Assembly: GCF_000379825.1 (NCBI RefSeq)
Contig: NZ_KB903815.1
Location: 90,810-154,809, forward strand
Direction of reading: 5' to 3'
DNA length: 64,000 bases
Source: Longispora albida DSM 44784
Lineage (GTDB): Bacteria > Actinomycetota > Actinomycetes > Mycobacteriales > Micromonosporaceae
The position numbers were made by a program, and so were the translations under genes. A model generated the notes under the pieces. The model had not been told where the DNA came from. It did not search any database and saw only the letters and a list, made by a program, of their open reading frames with translations. Below, in pieces: positions 47,930-56,978 of this stretch (within the stretch, counting starts at the first letter, position 1; each line of letters opens with the position of its first letter).

Positions 47930-48835
47930 TCACTTCTTCACGAGGTCCTTGAGGTCTTCTACTGCCTTCTTGGCCGCGTCCTTGGCGCCGTCGGCTGTCT
48001 TCTTGGTGACCAGGTCGGTGACCCAGGCCTCGTTGAAGCCGCCGAGGAAGCCGAGGGCCCCCCAGTAGAACCAGACGGCGAGCGGGGCGTCCGGGACCTT
48101 GAAGATGTTGACCAGCTCGCCCTTGACCAGGAACAGGATCGCGCCTGCGAAGAACCAGCCGAGCATGATCCGGATGGCGGCAGCCCGGATGCCGGACGCC
48201 TGGTGGTTCTCGACCTCCTGCTTGCGGAGCCGGATCAGTGAGCTGAGCGTCGCGCCGCCGGCCCCGCCGCCGATCGCGACCAGCGCGTGCTCGACAAGGA
48301 TCTTGTTGTTGCCGCGCAGGCCGTCGGCGAACAGCTCGAAGCAGGCGGCGATCAGGAGGTACAGGATCGCGAGCAGCAGGAGGCTGGCGAAGACGCCGAA
48401 GATCGTGCCCTTGAAGTACTCGCGCTGGACGCGGCGCTGCGCGAGGGCCTTCAGCTCGGCCCCGACCTCGGCGGCCCGGGTGCTGAGGAACGCCTCGACC
48501 GGGTCCGGTGCGCCGACGCGCGGCTCGGGGAGCGTCAGCGCCGTGCGGACACCCTCCTCGATGCGCTCGCGGATGAGGCGCCAGTCGTCGGGTACGAGAT
48601 AGCGCTGTCCTTCCAGATACTGACCCTTGAGGAGCGCGAGCGGGACGAGCGCCCTGGCGGAGAACGAGCCGTCGAAGGGGCCGAGCACGCTGTCGAGCGG
48701 GACGACGGGGCGACCCTCGATCCGGCGGGTCTGGACGTAGAGCCAGCGTTCGCCGAGCCGGCGCCGGATGCGGTGCTGCTCCACTGTGGCCGGTGGCGGC
48801 GCTGGTGGCGGGGCGGTCTGCTGATCGGTGGACAT
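47930..48835 (-). CDS. hypothetical membrane protein, 301 aa
   Basis: 301 residues from ATG 48835, chosen for AGGAGG eight bases upstream. The N-terminus is a Pro/Ala stretch followed by an ordered region (RRLGERWLYVQTRRIEGRPV, SVLGPFDGSFSARALVPL). About four spans (about 150-175, 190-215, 235-258 and 265-285) and a basic C-terminal helix (DGAKDAAKKAVEDLKDLVKK) follow. The family is not recognised; the GGGAGGATLSSLIRL segment suggests a re-entrant or pore-like helix. Confidence 0.75.
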   Translation of the reverse strand: MSTDQQTAPPPAPPPATVEQHRIRRRLGERWLYVQTRRIEGRPVVPLDSVLGPFDGSFSARALVPLALLKGQYLEGQRYLVPDDWRLIRERIEEGVRTALTLPEPRVGAPDPVEAFLSTRAAEVGAELKALAQRRVQREYFKGTIFGVFASLLLLAILYLLIAACFELFADGLRGNNKILVEHALVAIGGGAGGATLSSLIRLRKQEVENHQASGIRAAAIRIMLGWFFAGAILFLVKGELVNIFKVPDAPLAVWFYWGALGFLGGFNEAWVTDLVTKKTADGAKDAAKKAVEDLKDLVKK

Positions 48836-49045
48836 CGCGACCTCCTGAGGGGCTGGGCCGGATCGAGCCAGATCATTATCGGCCGGTCCACTGTGTCCGG
48901 CCAAGCCGGCGAACGGACGTCCGGTGGCCGTTCGGCGCACCGGGGGCGCCGTTCGCCGGTCGCGGGCCGGGGATCACCGCCCGGCCCTGATGATCGTTTC
49001 TACGGTGTGCCACGTCACATGCATCCGACCTTCATGGCGGTAGAG

Positions 49046-49387
49046 ATGTCAGAAGAACAAAGTCAGGGCCGTTACGAGGAGGTGCAGGCCAGCCCGGAAT
49101 TCGCCGGGTTGAGGCGTGCGCTGCGCCGGTTCGTGTTCCCGGTGACCGTGGCCTTCCTGTCCTGGTACGGGCTGTACGTCGTCCTGTCGGCCTTCGCCCG
49201 TGACTTCATGGGCACGAAGGTGTTCGCCGAGGTGAACGTGGCGCTGGTCTTCGGGCTGCTCCAGTTCGCCTCGACGTTCCTGATCGCCTGGTGGTACGCC
49301 AGCTACGCCGGCCGGCGGCTCGATCCGGCCGCCGGGCGGATCCGGGCCGAGCTGGAGGAAGAGGAGTCCGCCGATGCTCGCGCGTAA
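49046..49387 (+). CDS. DUF485 family membrane protein
   Basis: 113 residues from ATG 49046 (MSEEQSQGRYEEVQASPEFA); ATG 49034 is possible too. The DUF485 signature is seen: SPEFAGLRRALRRFVFPVTV at the first span, LSAFARDFMGTKVF in the loop, then the second span with LIAWWYASYAGRRLDP and an acidic tail. DUF485 proteins are the small partners of ActP-type symporters. It overlaps the symporter gene by 14 bp, indicating coupled expression. Confidence 0.92.
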   Translation: MSEEQSQGRYEEVQASPEFAGLRRALRRFVFPVTVAFLSWYGLYVVLSAFARDFMGTKVFAEVNVALVFGLLQFASTFLIAWWYASYAGRRLDPAAGRIRAELEEEESADARA

Positions 49388-51098
49388 CCTGACGCTGGTC
49401 CTGTTCGTCGTGCTGGTCGCCGTCACGCTGGCCATCACGGTGTGGGCGAGCCGGCAGAACAAGACGGCCGCGGACTTCTACGACGGTGGCCGGTCGTTCT
49501 CCGGCTTCCAGAACGGCATGGCGATCGGCGGGGACTACATGTCGGCCGCCTCGTTCCTGGGCATCGCCGGGATGATCGCGCTGTCGGGGTACGACGGGTT
49601 TCTGTACTCGATCGGGTTCCTCGTCGCGTGGCTGGTGGCGTTGCTGCTGGTCGCGGAGCTGATGCGCAACTCCGGCCGGTACACGATGGGTGATGTCCTG
49701 GCCTTCCGGATGCGGCAGCGTCCGGTGCGGACGGCGGCCTCGGTGTCCACCATCGTGGTCTCGATCTTCTACCTGCTCGCGCAGATGGTCGGGGCAGGCT
49801 CGCTCGTCGCGCTGCTGCTGGGGATCAAGGAGGGGCAGACCTTCCTCGGGATGGGGCCGGAGACGGCGAAGGTCGTCACCATCGTGATCATCGGCGTCCT
49901 GATGATCGCGTACGTGGTGATCGGCGGGATGAAGGGCACCACCTACGTCCAGATCGTCAAGGCGTTCATGCTGATGCTGGGCGCGCTGCTGATGACGCTG
50001 CTCGTCTTCGCCGCCTTCAAGTTCAACCTGTCGGACCTGCTGTCCTCGGCCGCGCAGAAGTCGGGCAAGGGCCAGGCCTTCCTCGAACCAGGTCTGAAAT
50101 ACGGCCGCGAGCTGGACAGTCCACTACGGACGATGGTCAGCAAGCTGGACCTGATCTCGCTGGGCATGGCGCTGGTGCTGGGCACGGCCGGGCTCCCGCA
50201 CATCCTGATCCGCTTCTACACCGTGCCGAACTCGAAAGCCGCCCGCAAGAGCGTGGTGTGGGCGATCGGCATCATCGGCACCTTCTACCTGATGACCCTG
50301 GCCCTCGGCTTCGGCGCGGCGGCCCTGGTCGGCGGCAAGGCGATCACCAGCCAGGACCCGAGCGGGAACACCGCGGCACCGCAGTTGGCCGCCGAGCTGG
50401 GCAAGAGGTACTTCGGCGGCGAGTTCGGCGGGGCGCTGATGCTGGCGATCATCGCGGCGGTGGCGTTCGCGACGATCCTGGCCGTCGTCGCCGGGCTGAC
50501 CCTCGCCTCCTCGTCCTCCCTCGCCCACGACCTCTACGCCAACGTGATCAAGCGCGGGAAGTCCGACGAGCGGCAGGAGGTGAGGGTCGCCAGGGTGGCG
50601 GCCTTCGCGATCGGGGCGGTGGCGATCGTCCTGGCGGTCTTCGCCCGCAGCCTCAACGTGGCGTTCCTGGTCGCGCTGGCCTTCGCCATCGCGGCGTCCG
50701 CCAACCTGCCGGCCATCCTCTTCTCCCTGTTCTGGAAGAGGTTCAACACCCGTGGCGCGCTGTGGGGGATCTACGGCGGGCTCGTCGCGGCAGTTCTGCT
50801 GGTACTGCTGAGCCCGGTCATGTGGGGCGGCGCGTCGGACACGCAGCCGCCGGCCGCGCTGAACGAGAAGTCGGCCGCCGCCTGCGGGGTACCCGTGACC
50901 TCGAAGGCTGTCGCCAATCCGACCGCGCTGATCAGCTGCACGGCTGTCGCGCCGGTGCCGTTCCAGAACCCGGGGCTGTTGTCGATCCCGATCGGGTTCC
51001 TGTGCGCGGCTGTGGGGGCTCTCACGTCCCGTGAGCAGGACAAAGGCAAGTTCGCCGAGCTGGAGGTCCGGGCACTGACCGGGGCCAACGCTCACTGA
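49374..51098 (+). CDS. actP: cation/acetate symporter ActP-like (SSS family)
   Basis: 574 residues from ATG 49374. About 13 spans. Motifs: KTAADFYDGGRSFSGFQNGM, AIGGDYMSAASFLGIAGMIA, AGLPHILIRFYTVPNSKAAR and AGLTLASSSSLAHDLYANVI, typical of acetate/pyruvate permeases coupled to cations. It lies directly after its DUF485 partner. It is a paralogue of the symporter at 38610. The gene name is by analogy; the substrate is untested. Confidence 0.9.
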   Translation: MLARNLTLVLFVVLVAVTLAITVWASRQNKTAADFYDGGRSFSGFQNGMAIGGDYMSAASFLGIAGMIALSGYDGFLYSIGFLVAWLVALLLVAELMRNSGRYTMGDVLAFRMRQRPVRTAASVSTIVVSIFYLLAQMVGAGSLVALLLGIKEGQTFLGMGPETAKVVTIVIIGVLMIAYVVIGGMKGTTYVQIVKAFMLMLGALLMTLLVFAAFKFNLSDLLSSAAQKSGKGQAFLEPGLKYGRELDSPLRTMVSKLDLISLGMALVLGTAGLPHILIRFYTVPNSKAARKSVVWAIGIIGTFYLMTLALGFGAAALVGGKAITSQDPSGNTAAPQLAAELGKRYFGGEFGGALMLAIIAAVAFATILAVVAGLTLASSSSLAHDLYANVIKRGKSDERQEVRVARVAAFAIGAVAIVLAVFARSLNVAFLVALAFAIAASANLPAILFSLFWKRFNTRGALWGIYGGLVAAVLLVLLSPVMWGGASDTQPPAALNEKSAAACGVPVTSKAVANPTALISCTAVAPVPFQNPGLLSIPIGFLCAAVGALTSREQDKGKFAELEVRALTGANAH

Positions 51099-51108
51099 GT
51101 ACCGCAAT

Positions 51109-51153
51109 ACCGGGCAGTTGGGGATCTATTCACCATTTCTCCGGCTGCCCGGT
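51109..51153 (+). terminator. inverted repeat after actP
   Basis: ACCGGGCAG (51109-51117) and CTGCCCGGT (51145-51153) are exact complements, 27 nt apart, ten bases after the symporter stop. A weak terminator or the promoter-proximal structure of the next gene. Confidence 0.45.
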
Positions 51154-51211
51154 CCATGTTGCACACAGTGTCGGCTCGGTTACCCTGGCGGGCCGCACGT
51201 ACCCTGGGGAC

Positions 51212-52411
51212 ATGACCGAGCCCCGACCAACCGGCCGCGCGTCAGTCCCCTCCGGCCGGGCAGCCCGCCCGCAGCAGCAGCCCCCGGCCGACCCGTGGGA
51301 CGACGTCGCGCCCGCCGCGCCGCACCGCCCTTCCGGCCGGGCAGCCGTGGGTTCCGGACGCCCGCCAGTCCAGCCGCCGCGCGGGACCGCGTACGGCAAG
51401 GGTGCTGGCAAGGGCCCGGGTAAGCGCAGGCCGCGCTGGGGCCGGATCGCCCTCGTCGTGTCCGGGGTGCTCGTGATCGCGCTGATCGCGGCAGGCTTCG
51501 GCGCCTGGTCGTACCTCAGCGGGCTCAACGACGACGTCAAGCGCACCGACGCCTTCGAGGGCCTGGTCGGCAACCGGCCGGCCAAGACGGTCGACGGCGC
51601 TTTCAACATCCTGCTGCTCGGCAGCGACTCGCGGAACCCGGACAACATCGAGGCCGACGCGCGGGCCGACACCATGATGCTGCTGCACGTGACGGCGAAG
51701 CACGACCAGGCGTACGTGATCTCGCTGCCCCGTGACCTCTGGGTGCACGTCCCGAAGAATCCGAAGGGCGGCCCGGGCAACCAGATGGCCAAGCTCAACG
51801 CGGCCTTCGCATGGGGTGGGGCGCCGCTGACGGTGGCCACTGTGGAGGGATACACCGGGGTACGTGTCGACCACGTCGCCCTGATCGACTTCGACGGGCT
51901 GCGCGCGGTGACCGACGCGCTCGGCGGCGTCGACATGTACGTCGAGCAGGACGTGACGTCGATCCACGGCTACACCAGCCACCGGAGCTGGAAGAAGGGT
52001 ATGAACCACTTCTCCGGCGACGCGGCTCTCGACTACATCCGGCAGCGCAAGCAGTTCCCGGACGGGGACTTCGCCCGGATGCGGCACCAGCAGCAGTTCA
52101 TCAAGGCGATGCTGGACAAGGCGGCCGACACCGGCACGCTGACCAACCCGGTGAAGCTCAAGGCCTTCCTCGACTCGGCGATCAAGGCGCTCGTCGTCGA
52201 CAAGGACTTCCAGCTCATCGACATGGCCATCCAGTTCAGGGGGCTGCGGTCGAACAACCTGACCTTCATGACTAGCCCCAACGCCGGCACGGACACCGTC
52301 GATGGAGAGAGCGTCATCCTCTCGGACAAGGTCAAGGCCAAGGCTCTGTACGAAGCGGTCAACAAGGACAAAATCGCCGAGTGGGTCCAGGCTAACCCGC
52401 CCCAGAAGTGA
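51212..52411 (+). CDS. LytR-CpsA-Psr (LCP) family glycopolymer transferase 1
   Basis: 399 residues from ATG 51212. A long Pro/Arg/Gly-rich cytosolic N-terminus (about 1-75), one span (about 79-101) and the LCP domain: FNILLLGSDSRNPDNIEADA, RADTMMLLHVT, VISLPRDLWVHVP, KLNAAFAWGG, ALDYIRQR and ARMRHQQQFI. The conserved Asp and Arg residues bind pyrophosphate and Mg2+. LCP enzymes attach undecaprenyl-linked glycopolymers to peptidoglycan (arabinogalactan-like or teichoic acids). First of four in a row; the 139 bp after it hold no further gene. Confidence 0.93.
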   Translation: MTEPRPTGRASVPSGRAARPQQQPPADPWDDVAPAAPHRPSGRAAVGSGRPPVQPPRGTAYGKGAGKGPGKRRPRWGRIALVVSGVLVIALIAAGFGAWSYLSGLNDDVKRTDAFEGLVGNRPAKTVDGAFNILLLGSDSRNPDNIEADARADTMMLLHVTAKHDQAYVISLPRDLWVHVPKNPKGGPGNQMAKLNAAFAWGGAPLTVATVEGYTGVRVDHVALIDFDGLRAVTDALGGVDMYVEQDVTSIHGYTSHRSWKKGMNHFSGDAALDYIRQRKQFPDGDFARMRHQQQFIKAMLDKAADTGTLTNPVKLKAFLDSAIKALVVDKDFQLIDMAIQFRGLRSNNLTFMTSPNAGTDTVDGESVILSDKVKAKALYEAVNKDKIAEWVQANPPQK

Positions 52412-52550
52412 TGAAGGTCCGGTTCGTGCGGGTGGCGGGTGGGCCACGGTTGGCATAGGGTCCGAACTCGGCGCCGTTCGCGGTCCGTGACCATCAGCCC
52501 CCGCCCACAGCAGCGCGAGCCTGTGGCCAGAGCACCGAGCAGAGGAGACC

Positions 52551-53621
52551 GTGACGTCCGGCAAGCCAGACCTGCCCGGGGTGCACCGCCAGCGGCGCAG
52601 CCCCCTGTGGGCTCGGCTCTGCCTGGTCTTCGGCCTCGTGCTCAGCCTGGGAGCCGGCGGCACCCTTGTCGCCTTCGAGCTGGTGAAGAACAAGGTCGAG
52701 GGCTCGATCACCCAGCGTGACCTGCTCGGCCGTGGCGAACCGGAGAACCAGGCCCGCCGCGAGGTCGACGGCCCGCTCAACATCTTGCTGGCCGGCCTGG
52801 ACTACCGCAAGGACGATCCCGAGAGCCAGAAGTTCCAGCGCGCCGACTCGATCATGTGGGTGCACATCCCCCGCGATCACAAGAGCGCCTACATCCTGTC
52901 CATCCCGCGCGACCTGCGGGTGGAGATCCCGGCCTTCGCCCCGTCCAAGTTCGGCGGCCGGACGGAGAAGATCAACGAGGCCTTCGGCGACGGGATGGGC
53001 AACGGCAAGGGTCGTGAGGGCGGGATGCAGCTCCTGGTCAAGACCGTCGAGCAGGTGACGGGGGCCAGGTTCGACATGGCGGGGATCATCGACTGGTACG
53101 GCTTCACCGGCATCACCGGAGAGCTGGGCGGCGTGACCATGTGCCTCGACACGCCGATCAAGTCCCACCACTCGGACTACACGTTCCCCAAGGGCTGCCA
53201 GCACTACAACGGGCACCGGGGCCTGGAGCTGGTCCGCCAGCGCTACGACGTGCCCGGCGGCGACTACGGCAGGCAGAAGCTCCAGCAGCAGTTCGTGAAG
53301 CAGATCCTGAAGCAGGCGATGGGCAAGGACGTGCTGACCAACCCTGTGAAGCTGAACGCGCTGGTCAAGACGGTCGGCGACTCGCTGGTCCTCGACAAGG
53401 GCGGCTACGAGCTCTCGGATCTGGTCTGGTCGCTGAAGGGCATCACCCCGGAGAACATCATCCCGATGCAGGTGCCGCACAAGTCGCTCAAGATCAACGG
53501 TACGGACTACGAGAGCCTGGAGCAGCCCCGGGCCAGCGAGCTGTTCAAGGCGATGGCCGACGAGCGGATCGACAGCTTCCTGGTGGCCAACACCGACCTC
53601 ACGTCGAAGCTGCCCGGCTGA
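52551..53621 (+). CDS. LCP family glycopolymer transferase 2
   Basis: 356 residues from GTG 52551, with AGAGGAGACC upstream. It begins MTSGKPDLPGVHRQRRSPLW, one span (about 22-45), then the LCP core: LNILLAGLDYRKDDPE, RADSIMWVHIP, LSIPRDLRVEIP, INEAFGDGMG, ELVRQRYDVPGGDYGRQKLQ. The YGF segment (IIDWYGFTGITGELGGVTMC) and paired Cys are shared with the next protein, with which it looks like a tandem duplicate. The stop overlaps the next start (TGATG). Confidence 0.93.
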   Translation: MTSGKPDLPGVHRQRRSPLWARLCLVFGLVLSLGAGGTLVAFELVKNKVEGSITQRDLLGRGEPENQARREVDGPLNILLAGLDYRKDDPESQKFQRADSIMWVHIPRDHKSAYILSIPRDLRVEIPAFAPSKFGGRTEKINEAFGDGMGNGKGREGGMQLLVKTVEQVTGARFDMAGIIDWYGFTGITGELGGVTMCLDTPIKSHHSDYTFPKGCQHYNGHRGLELVRQRYDVPGGDYGRQKLQQQFVKQILKQAMGKDVLTNPVKLNALVKTVGDSLVLDKGGYELSDLVWSLKGITPENIIPMQVPHKSLKINGTDYESLEQPRASELFKAMADERIDSFLVANTDLTSKLPG

Positions 53622-54682
53622 TGGCCACCACGGACAAGGCGGGCGTGCACCGCAAGCGTAAGAGTCCACTGTGGGCCAGGATCTGCCTGATCTTCGGCAT
53701 GGTGCTCACCATCGCCTCCGTCGGCACCCTGATCACCGGCCAGGTCCTGATCGACAGGTACACCGGCTCGATCGCCAGCGTCAGCGTGCTCGACGACAGC
53801 GGCAAGGAGAAGCCGAAGCGGTCGGTCAAGGGGCCGATCAACATCCTGCTGGCCGGCATCGACGCCCGTAAGGACGACACCAACCTGGTCCGCTCCGACA
53901 CGGTGATGTGGGCGCACATCCCGGCCAGCCTCGACCGGGTGTACCTGCTCGCGCTGCCCCGCGACCTCCAGGTCAGCATCTCCAAGTGCTACGGCGGCAA
54001 CAACCCGTGCCAGGCCAAGCTGAACGCGGCTTTCGCCTTCGGCTCCGGCGACAAGCGCGACCTGCCGGGCGGGCTCCGGCTGCTCCGGCAGACCGTGGAG
54101 TCCTTCACCGGGGTGAAGTTCGACATGGCCGGCATGATCGACTGGTACGGCTTCACCGAGATCACCGGTGAGCTCGGCGGCGTGACGATGTGCCTGGACC
54201 AGGGCTTCAAGTCCACCCAGCCCGGCCTGAAGGGTTACCAGTTCCAGGCGGGCTGCAACCACTACAACGGTCACTCGGCGCTGGCCCTCGTCCGGCAGCG
54301 CTACGACCTGCCCGGCGGCGACAACGACCGGCAGAAGCTCCAGCAGCAGTTCATCGGCCAGATCATCAAGCAGGCCACCAGCAAGGACATGCTGAAGGAC
54401 CCGAAGAAGCTCGACGCGGTGATCCGCAAGGCCGGCCGGTCGCTCCAGATGGACCTCGGCGGCTTCGACTTCATTGATCTCGTCCTCGCGCTGCGCGGGA
54501 TCAAGGCGACCGACATCGTGCCGCTGTCCGTGCCGCACACGCCGAAGATGATCAACGGCGAGTCCTTCGAGATCCTGACCCAGCCGCTCGGCGGGCAGAT
54601 GTTCCAGGCGCTGATCGGCGGGCAGATCGACGCGTTCATCGCCGGCCACCCCGAACTGGCCTCGAAGCTGAAGGGCGTGTAG
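53621..54682 (+). CDS. LCP family glycopolymer transferase 3
   Basis: 353 residues from ATG 53621. It begins MATTDKAGVHRKRKSPLWAR, then one span (about 21-43) and INILLAGIDARKDDTN, RSDTVMWAHIP, LALPRDLQVSIS, KLNAAFAFGSG, IDWYGFTEITGELGGVTMCL and ALVRQRYDLPGGDNDRQKLQ. It is very similar to protein 2 along its length, including the 'VHR-K/Q-R-R/K-SPLWAR' N-terminus, so the two arose by duplication. Extra Cys pair (KCYGGNNPC) suggests a disulfide. Confidence 0.93.
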   Translation: MATTDKAGVHRKRKSPLWARICLIFGMVLTIASVGTLITGQVLIDRYTGSIASVSVLDDSGKEKPKRSVKGPINILLAGIDARKDDTNLVRSDTVMWAHIPASLDRVYLLALPRDLQVSISKCYGGNNPCQAKLNAAFAFGSGDKRDLPGGLRLLRQTVESFTGVKFDMAGMIDWYGFTEITGELGGVTMCLDQGFKSTQPGLKGYQFQAGCNHYNGHSALALVRQRYDLPGGDNDRQKLQQQFIGQIIKQATSKDMLKDPKKLDAVIRKAGRSLQMDLGGFDFIDLVLALRGIKATDIVPLSVPHTPKMINGESFEILTQPLGGQMFQALIGGQIDAFIAGHPELASKLKGV

Positions 54683-54738
54683 GCCCGTCCTCGGCGTTCG
54701 CCCCCGTCTGACCCTTTTCCCCGCCTAGCCTGGTACGC

Positions 54739-55770
54739 ATGGGCAGGGTGCGTATCCCGAGGCTGAGCAGCGTGCACGCCCCGGCGTGGACCCTGTGGTG
54801 CATCGGCATCGGGGCACTGCTGATGCTGGCCAGCGCCGGCGGGCTCGTGACCGGCGGCGTGCTCCTGGAGCGGTACACCAGCAGCCTGCACCGGGCCGAT
54901 CTGCTGCCAGAAGGCGTGACCCGCACCGGCGGCCAGGTCACCGGCCCGTTGAACATCCTGCTCGTCGGCTCCGACTACCGGCGCGGCCTGGAGAACGAGG
55001 CCTGGCGCTCCGACACGATCATGATCCTGCACGTGGCGCCAACCCTGGACCAGGCGTTCGTGCTGTCGATCCCGCGCGACCTCCAGGTGCAGATCCCGCG
55101 CTGCCCCGATTCGGAGAGCGGCTGCCTCGACAAGGTCAACGCTGCTTTCGCGTACGGCGGGGCCGGCCCGCCCTTCGACCAGGCCAAGGGTTACCGGCTG
55201 CTCGCGGCCACCCTGCACGACCTGACCGGCCTGCGGTTCGACGCCGCGGCCGTGATCGACTTCAGCGGCTTCGCCAAGCTGGTCGAGGCGATCGGCGGGG
55301 TCCGGCTGTGCGTGGACGTGGAGACGACCTCCATCCACACAGGAATGACGTGGCAGCCCGGCTGCCAGGTGTTCCAGGGCCACCAGGCGCTGGACTACGT
55401 GCGCCAGCGCGACTTCCCCGACGGGGACGTGACCCGGCAGCGGCACCAGCAGCAGTTCATCAAGGCGGTACTGGAGCAGGGCTTCGACTCCGGCACGCTC
55501 ACCGACCCGCGCAAGCTCGACAAGGTGCTGCGCGCCGCCGGGGACTCGCTGACGGTCGACACCGCCTACGCCCCGGCCGACCTGCTCTTCGCCCTCCGGG
55601 ACCTCCGCCCGTCCGGCCTGGTGATGCTCCAGCTCCCGGTCGCCTGGGACTGGATCGGCGGCGTCTCCTACGCCCTGCCCACCGAGCGGACCACCGCCAT
55701 GCTGGCCGCCCTCCGGGACGGCGACCTGGCCAGTTTCACGGTGCGGAACCCCGACCTCGTCAACAGGTGA
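54739..55770 (+). CDS. LCP family glycopolymer transferase 4
   Basis: 343 residues from ATG 54739 (MGRVRIPRLSSVHAPAWTLW). One span (about 20-42), then LNILLVGSDYRRGLENEAWR, RSDTIMILHVA, LSIPRDLQVQIP, KVNAAFAYGGAG, ALDYVRQRDFPDGDVTRQRH. All catalytic Asp/Arg positions seen in proteins 1-3 are kept. Sequence is nearest to protein 1 in the DYVRQR region and nearest to 2/3 at the PRDLQV region. It lies 56 bp after protein 3 on the same strand, possibly with its own promoter. Confidence 0.92.
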   Translation: MGRVRIPRLSSVHAPAWTLWCIGIGALLMLASAGGLVTGGVLLERYTSSLHRADLLPEGVTRTGGQVTGPLNILLVGSDYRRGLENEAWRSDTIMILHVAPTLDQAFVLSIPRDLQVQIPRCPDSESGCLDKVNAAFAYGGAGPPFDQAKGYRLLAATLHDLTGLRFDAAAVIDFSGFAKLVEAIGGVRLCVDVETTSIHTGMTWQPGCQVFQGHQALDYVRQRDFPDGDVTRQRHQQQFIKAVLEQGFDSGTLTDPRKLDKVLRAAGDSLTVDTAYAPADLLFALRDLRPSGLVMLQLPVAWDWIGGVSYALPTERTTAMLAALRDGDLASFTVRNPDLVNR

Positions 55771-55859
55771 GCACCGAGTCCCTCGCGGTTTCCGGGGCGC
55801 ACCGGAAACCGCGCTCCGCACCGCGCGGGACGTGCCGAGGCTGGAATAAGCTCATAGGC

Positions 55860-56195
55860 ATGTTTGGTACCCAGATTCCCCAGGTCACCCCGGCCGAGCT
55901 CCCCGAGGGCGCGCTGCTGCTCGACGTGCGCGAGGACGACGAGTGGGCCGCCGGCCACGCCCCGGACGCCGTGCACCTGCCGATGATGGAGATCCCGGCC
56001 CGGCTCGCCGAGGTACCGAAGGAGGACCCGGTCGTGGTCATCTGCCGGGTCGGCGGCCGCTCGGCACGCGTCGTCGCGTACCTCCAGGGCCAGGGCTGGG
56101 ACAACGTCGTGAACCTCGACGGCGGCATGCAGGCCTGGGCCTCGGCCGGGCGCCCGGTCGTCGACGGGAACGCCCAGCCGGGCACGGTCATCTAG
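55860..56195 (+). CDS. rhodanese-like domain protein
   Basis: 111 residues from ATG 55860 (MFGTQIPQVTPAELPEGALL). One rhodanese domain: LLDVREDDEWAAGHAPDAVH, PVVVICRVGGRSARVVAYLQ with the active-site Cys, and VVNLDGGMQAWASAGRPVV. It would transfer sulfur or bind it in cytosolic trafficking. Convergent with the 2H-phosphoesterase gene with 16 bp between stops. Confidence 0.93.
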   Translation: MFGTQIPQVTPAELPEGALLLDVREDDEWAAGHAPDAVHLPMMEIPARLAEVPKEDPVVVICRVGGRSARVVAYLQGQGWDNVVNLDGGMQAWASAGRPVVDGNAQPGTVI

Positions 56196-56211
56196 TAACC
56201 GGAAAAACTGG

Positions 56212-56838
56212 TCACCCGCCGAGCGGGACCGGGACTTCCCTCGTCCACGACCACTTGTGGTCGTCCTTGGTCAGCGCGATCAGCGAGGCCTCGGTGATCC
56301 GCAGCTCGACCGGCTCGATCTCCAGCGCGGCCAGCCGGGTCCGGAAGGGCTCGGCCGGTCCGTCGGCGTTGACGTAGGCGACGGAGACGTGCGGCTCGAA
56401 CTCCCCGGTCTCCTGGCCCGGCAGCGCGTAGAGCCGGGATTCGTCCACAACGGAGAACACGCCGGCTCTGATGGCCTCGCGGAGCTGCGTCAGAGGTTCG
56501 ATCGGGCCGACGGGAATATAGACCGAATCGCTTGCGAGGATTTCCGGCTCCGTCCACACTGTCAGCGGCGGGACGTGGCTGAGTTCCTTGCGGACCGCCG
56601 CCTCGATGGCGGACATCTCCTTCTCGGTCAGCTCGTCGGTGAAGGTGATCCCCTGGATGGTCATGTGCCGCCACTGGGGCAGGATGAGGTCCAGATTGGG
56701 CAGATCCGCCAGCGCGGTCTGATAGGTGTCAATGAGCTGGTGCAGAGCCGGATGACCGGCGAAAGTGAGATAACACGAGTACAGAGCCCGGCCCGGGGAC
56801 CAGCGCGGGAGTTCGGTCCAGTGATTCACCACGGTCAT
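56212..56838 (-). CDS. 2'-5' RNA ligase/2H phosphoesterase family protein
   Basis: 208 residues from ATG 56838 (MTVVNHWTELPRWSPGRALY). The two family motifs HxTx and HxSx are present: LPQWRHMTIQGITF (about 57-70) and EFEPHVSVAYVN (about 142-153), each providing a catalytic His. The 2H superfamily includes LigT RNA ligases and cyclic phosphodiesterases. The substrate is unknown. Divergent from the HATPase gene. Confidence 0.85.
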   Translation of the reverse strand: MTVVNHWTELPRWSPGRALYSCYLTFAGHPALHQLIDTYQTALADLPNLDLILPQWRHMTIQGITFTDELTEKEMSAIEAAVRKELSHVPPLTVWTEPEILASDSVYIPVGPIEPLTQLREAIRAGVFSVVDESRLYALPGQETGEFEPHVSVAYVNADGPAEPFRTRLAALEIEPVELRITEASLIALTKDDHKWSWTREVPVPLGG

Positions 56839-56978
56839 AACAGGCACACTAGGCCACACCCCGCGGCGTCACCGGCGGAACAGGAGGCGGAAGTTCCGCC
56901 GGGGGCCTGTTTCACTGCCCGGTATCGGGGTATTTTGTCGGAAGGTCGCCGGAGAGTACCTGGGCGGATGGGGGAGGC

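Noticed and set aside
56232-56244. 13-nt match (GGACTTCCCTCGT) to the variable arm of structured element copy 1, as a possible antisense target
   Set aside because: It lies inside the 3' end of a coding gene, is short for a GC-rich genome and has no counterpart for copy 2; chance is the simplest reading.
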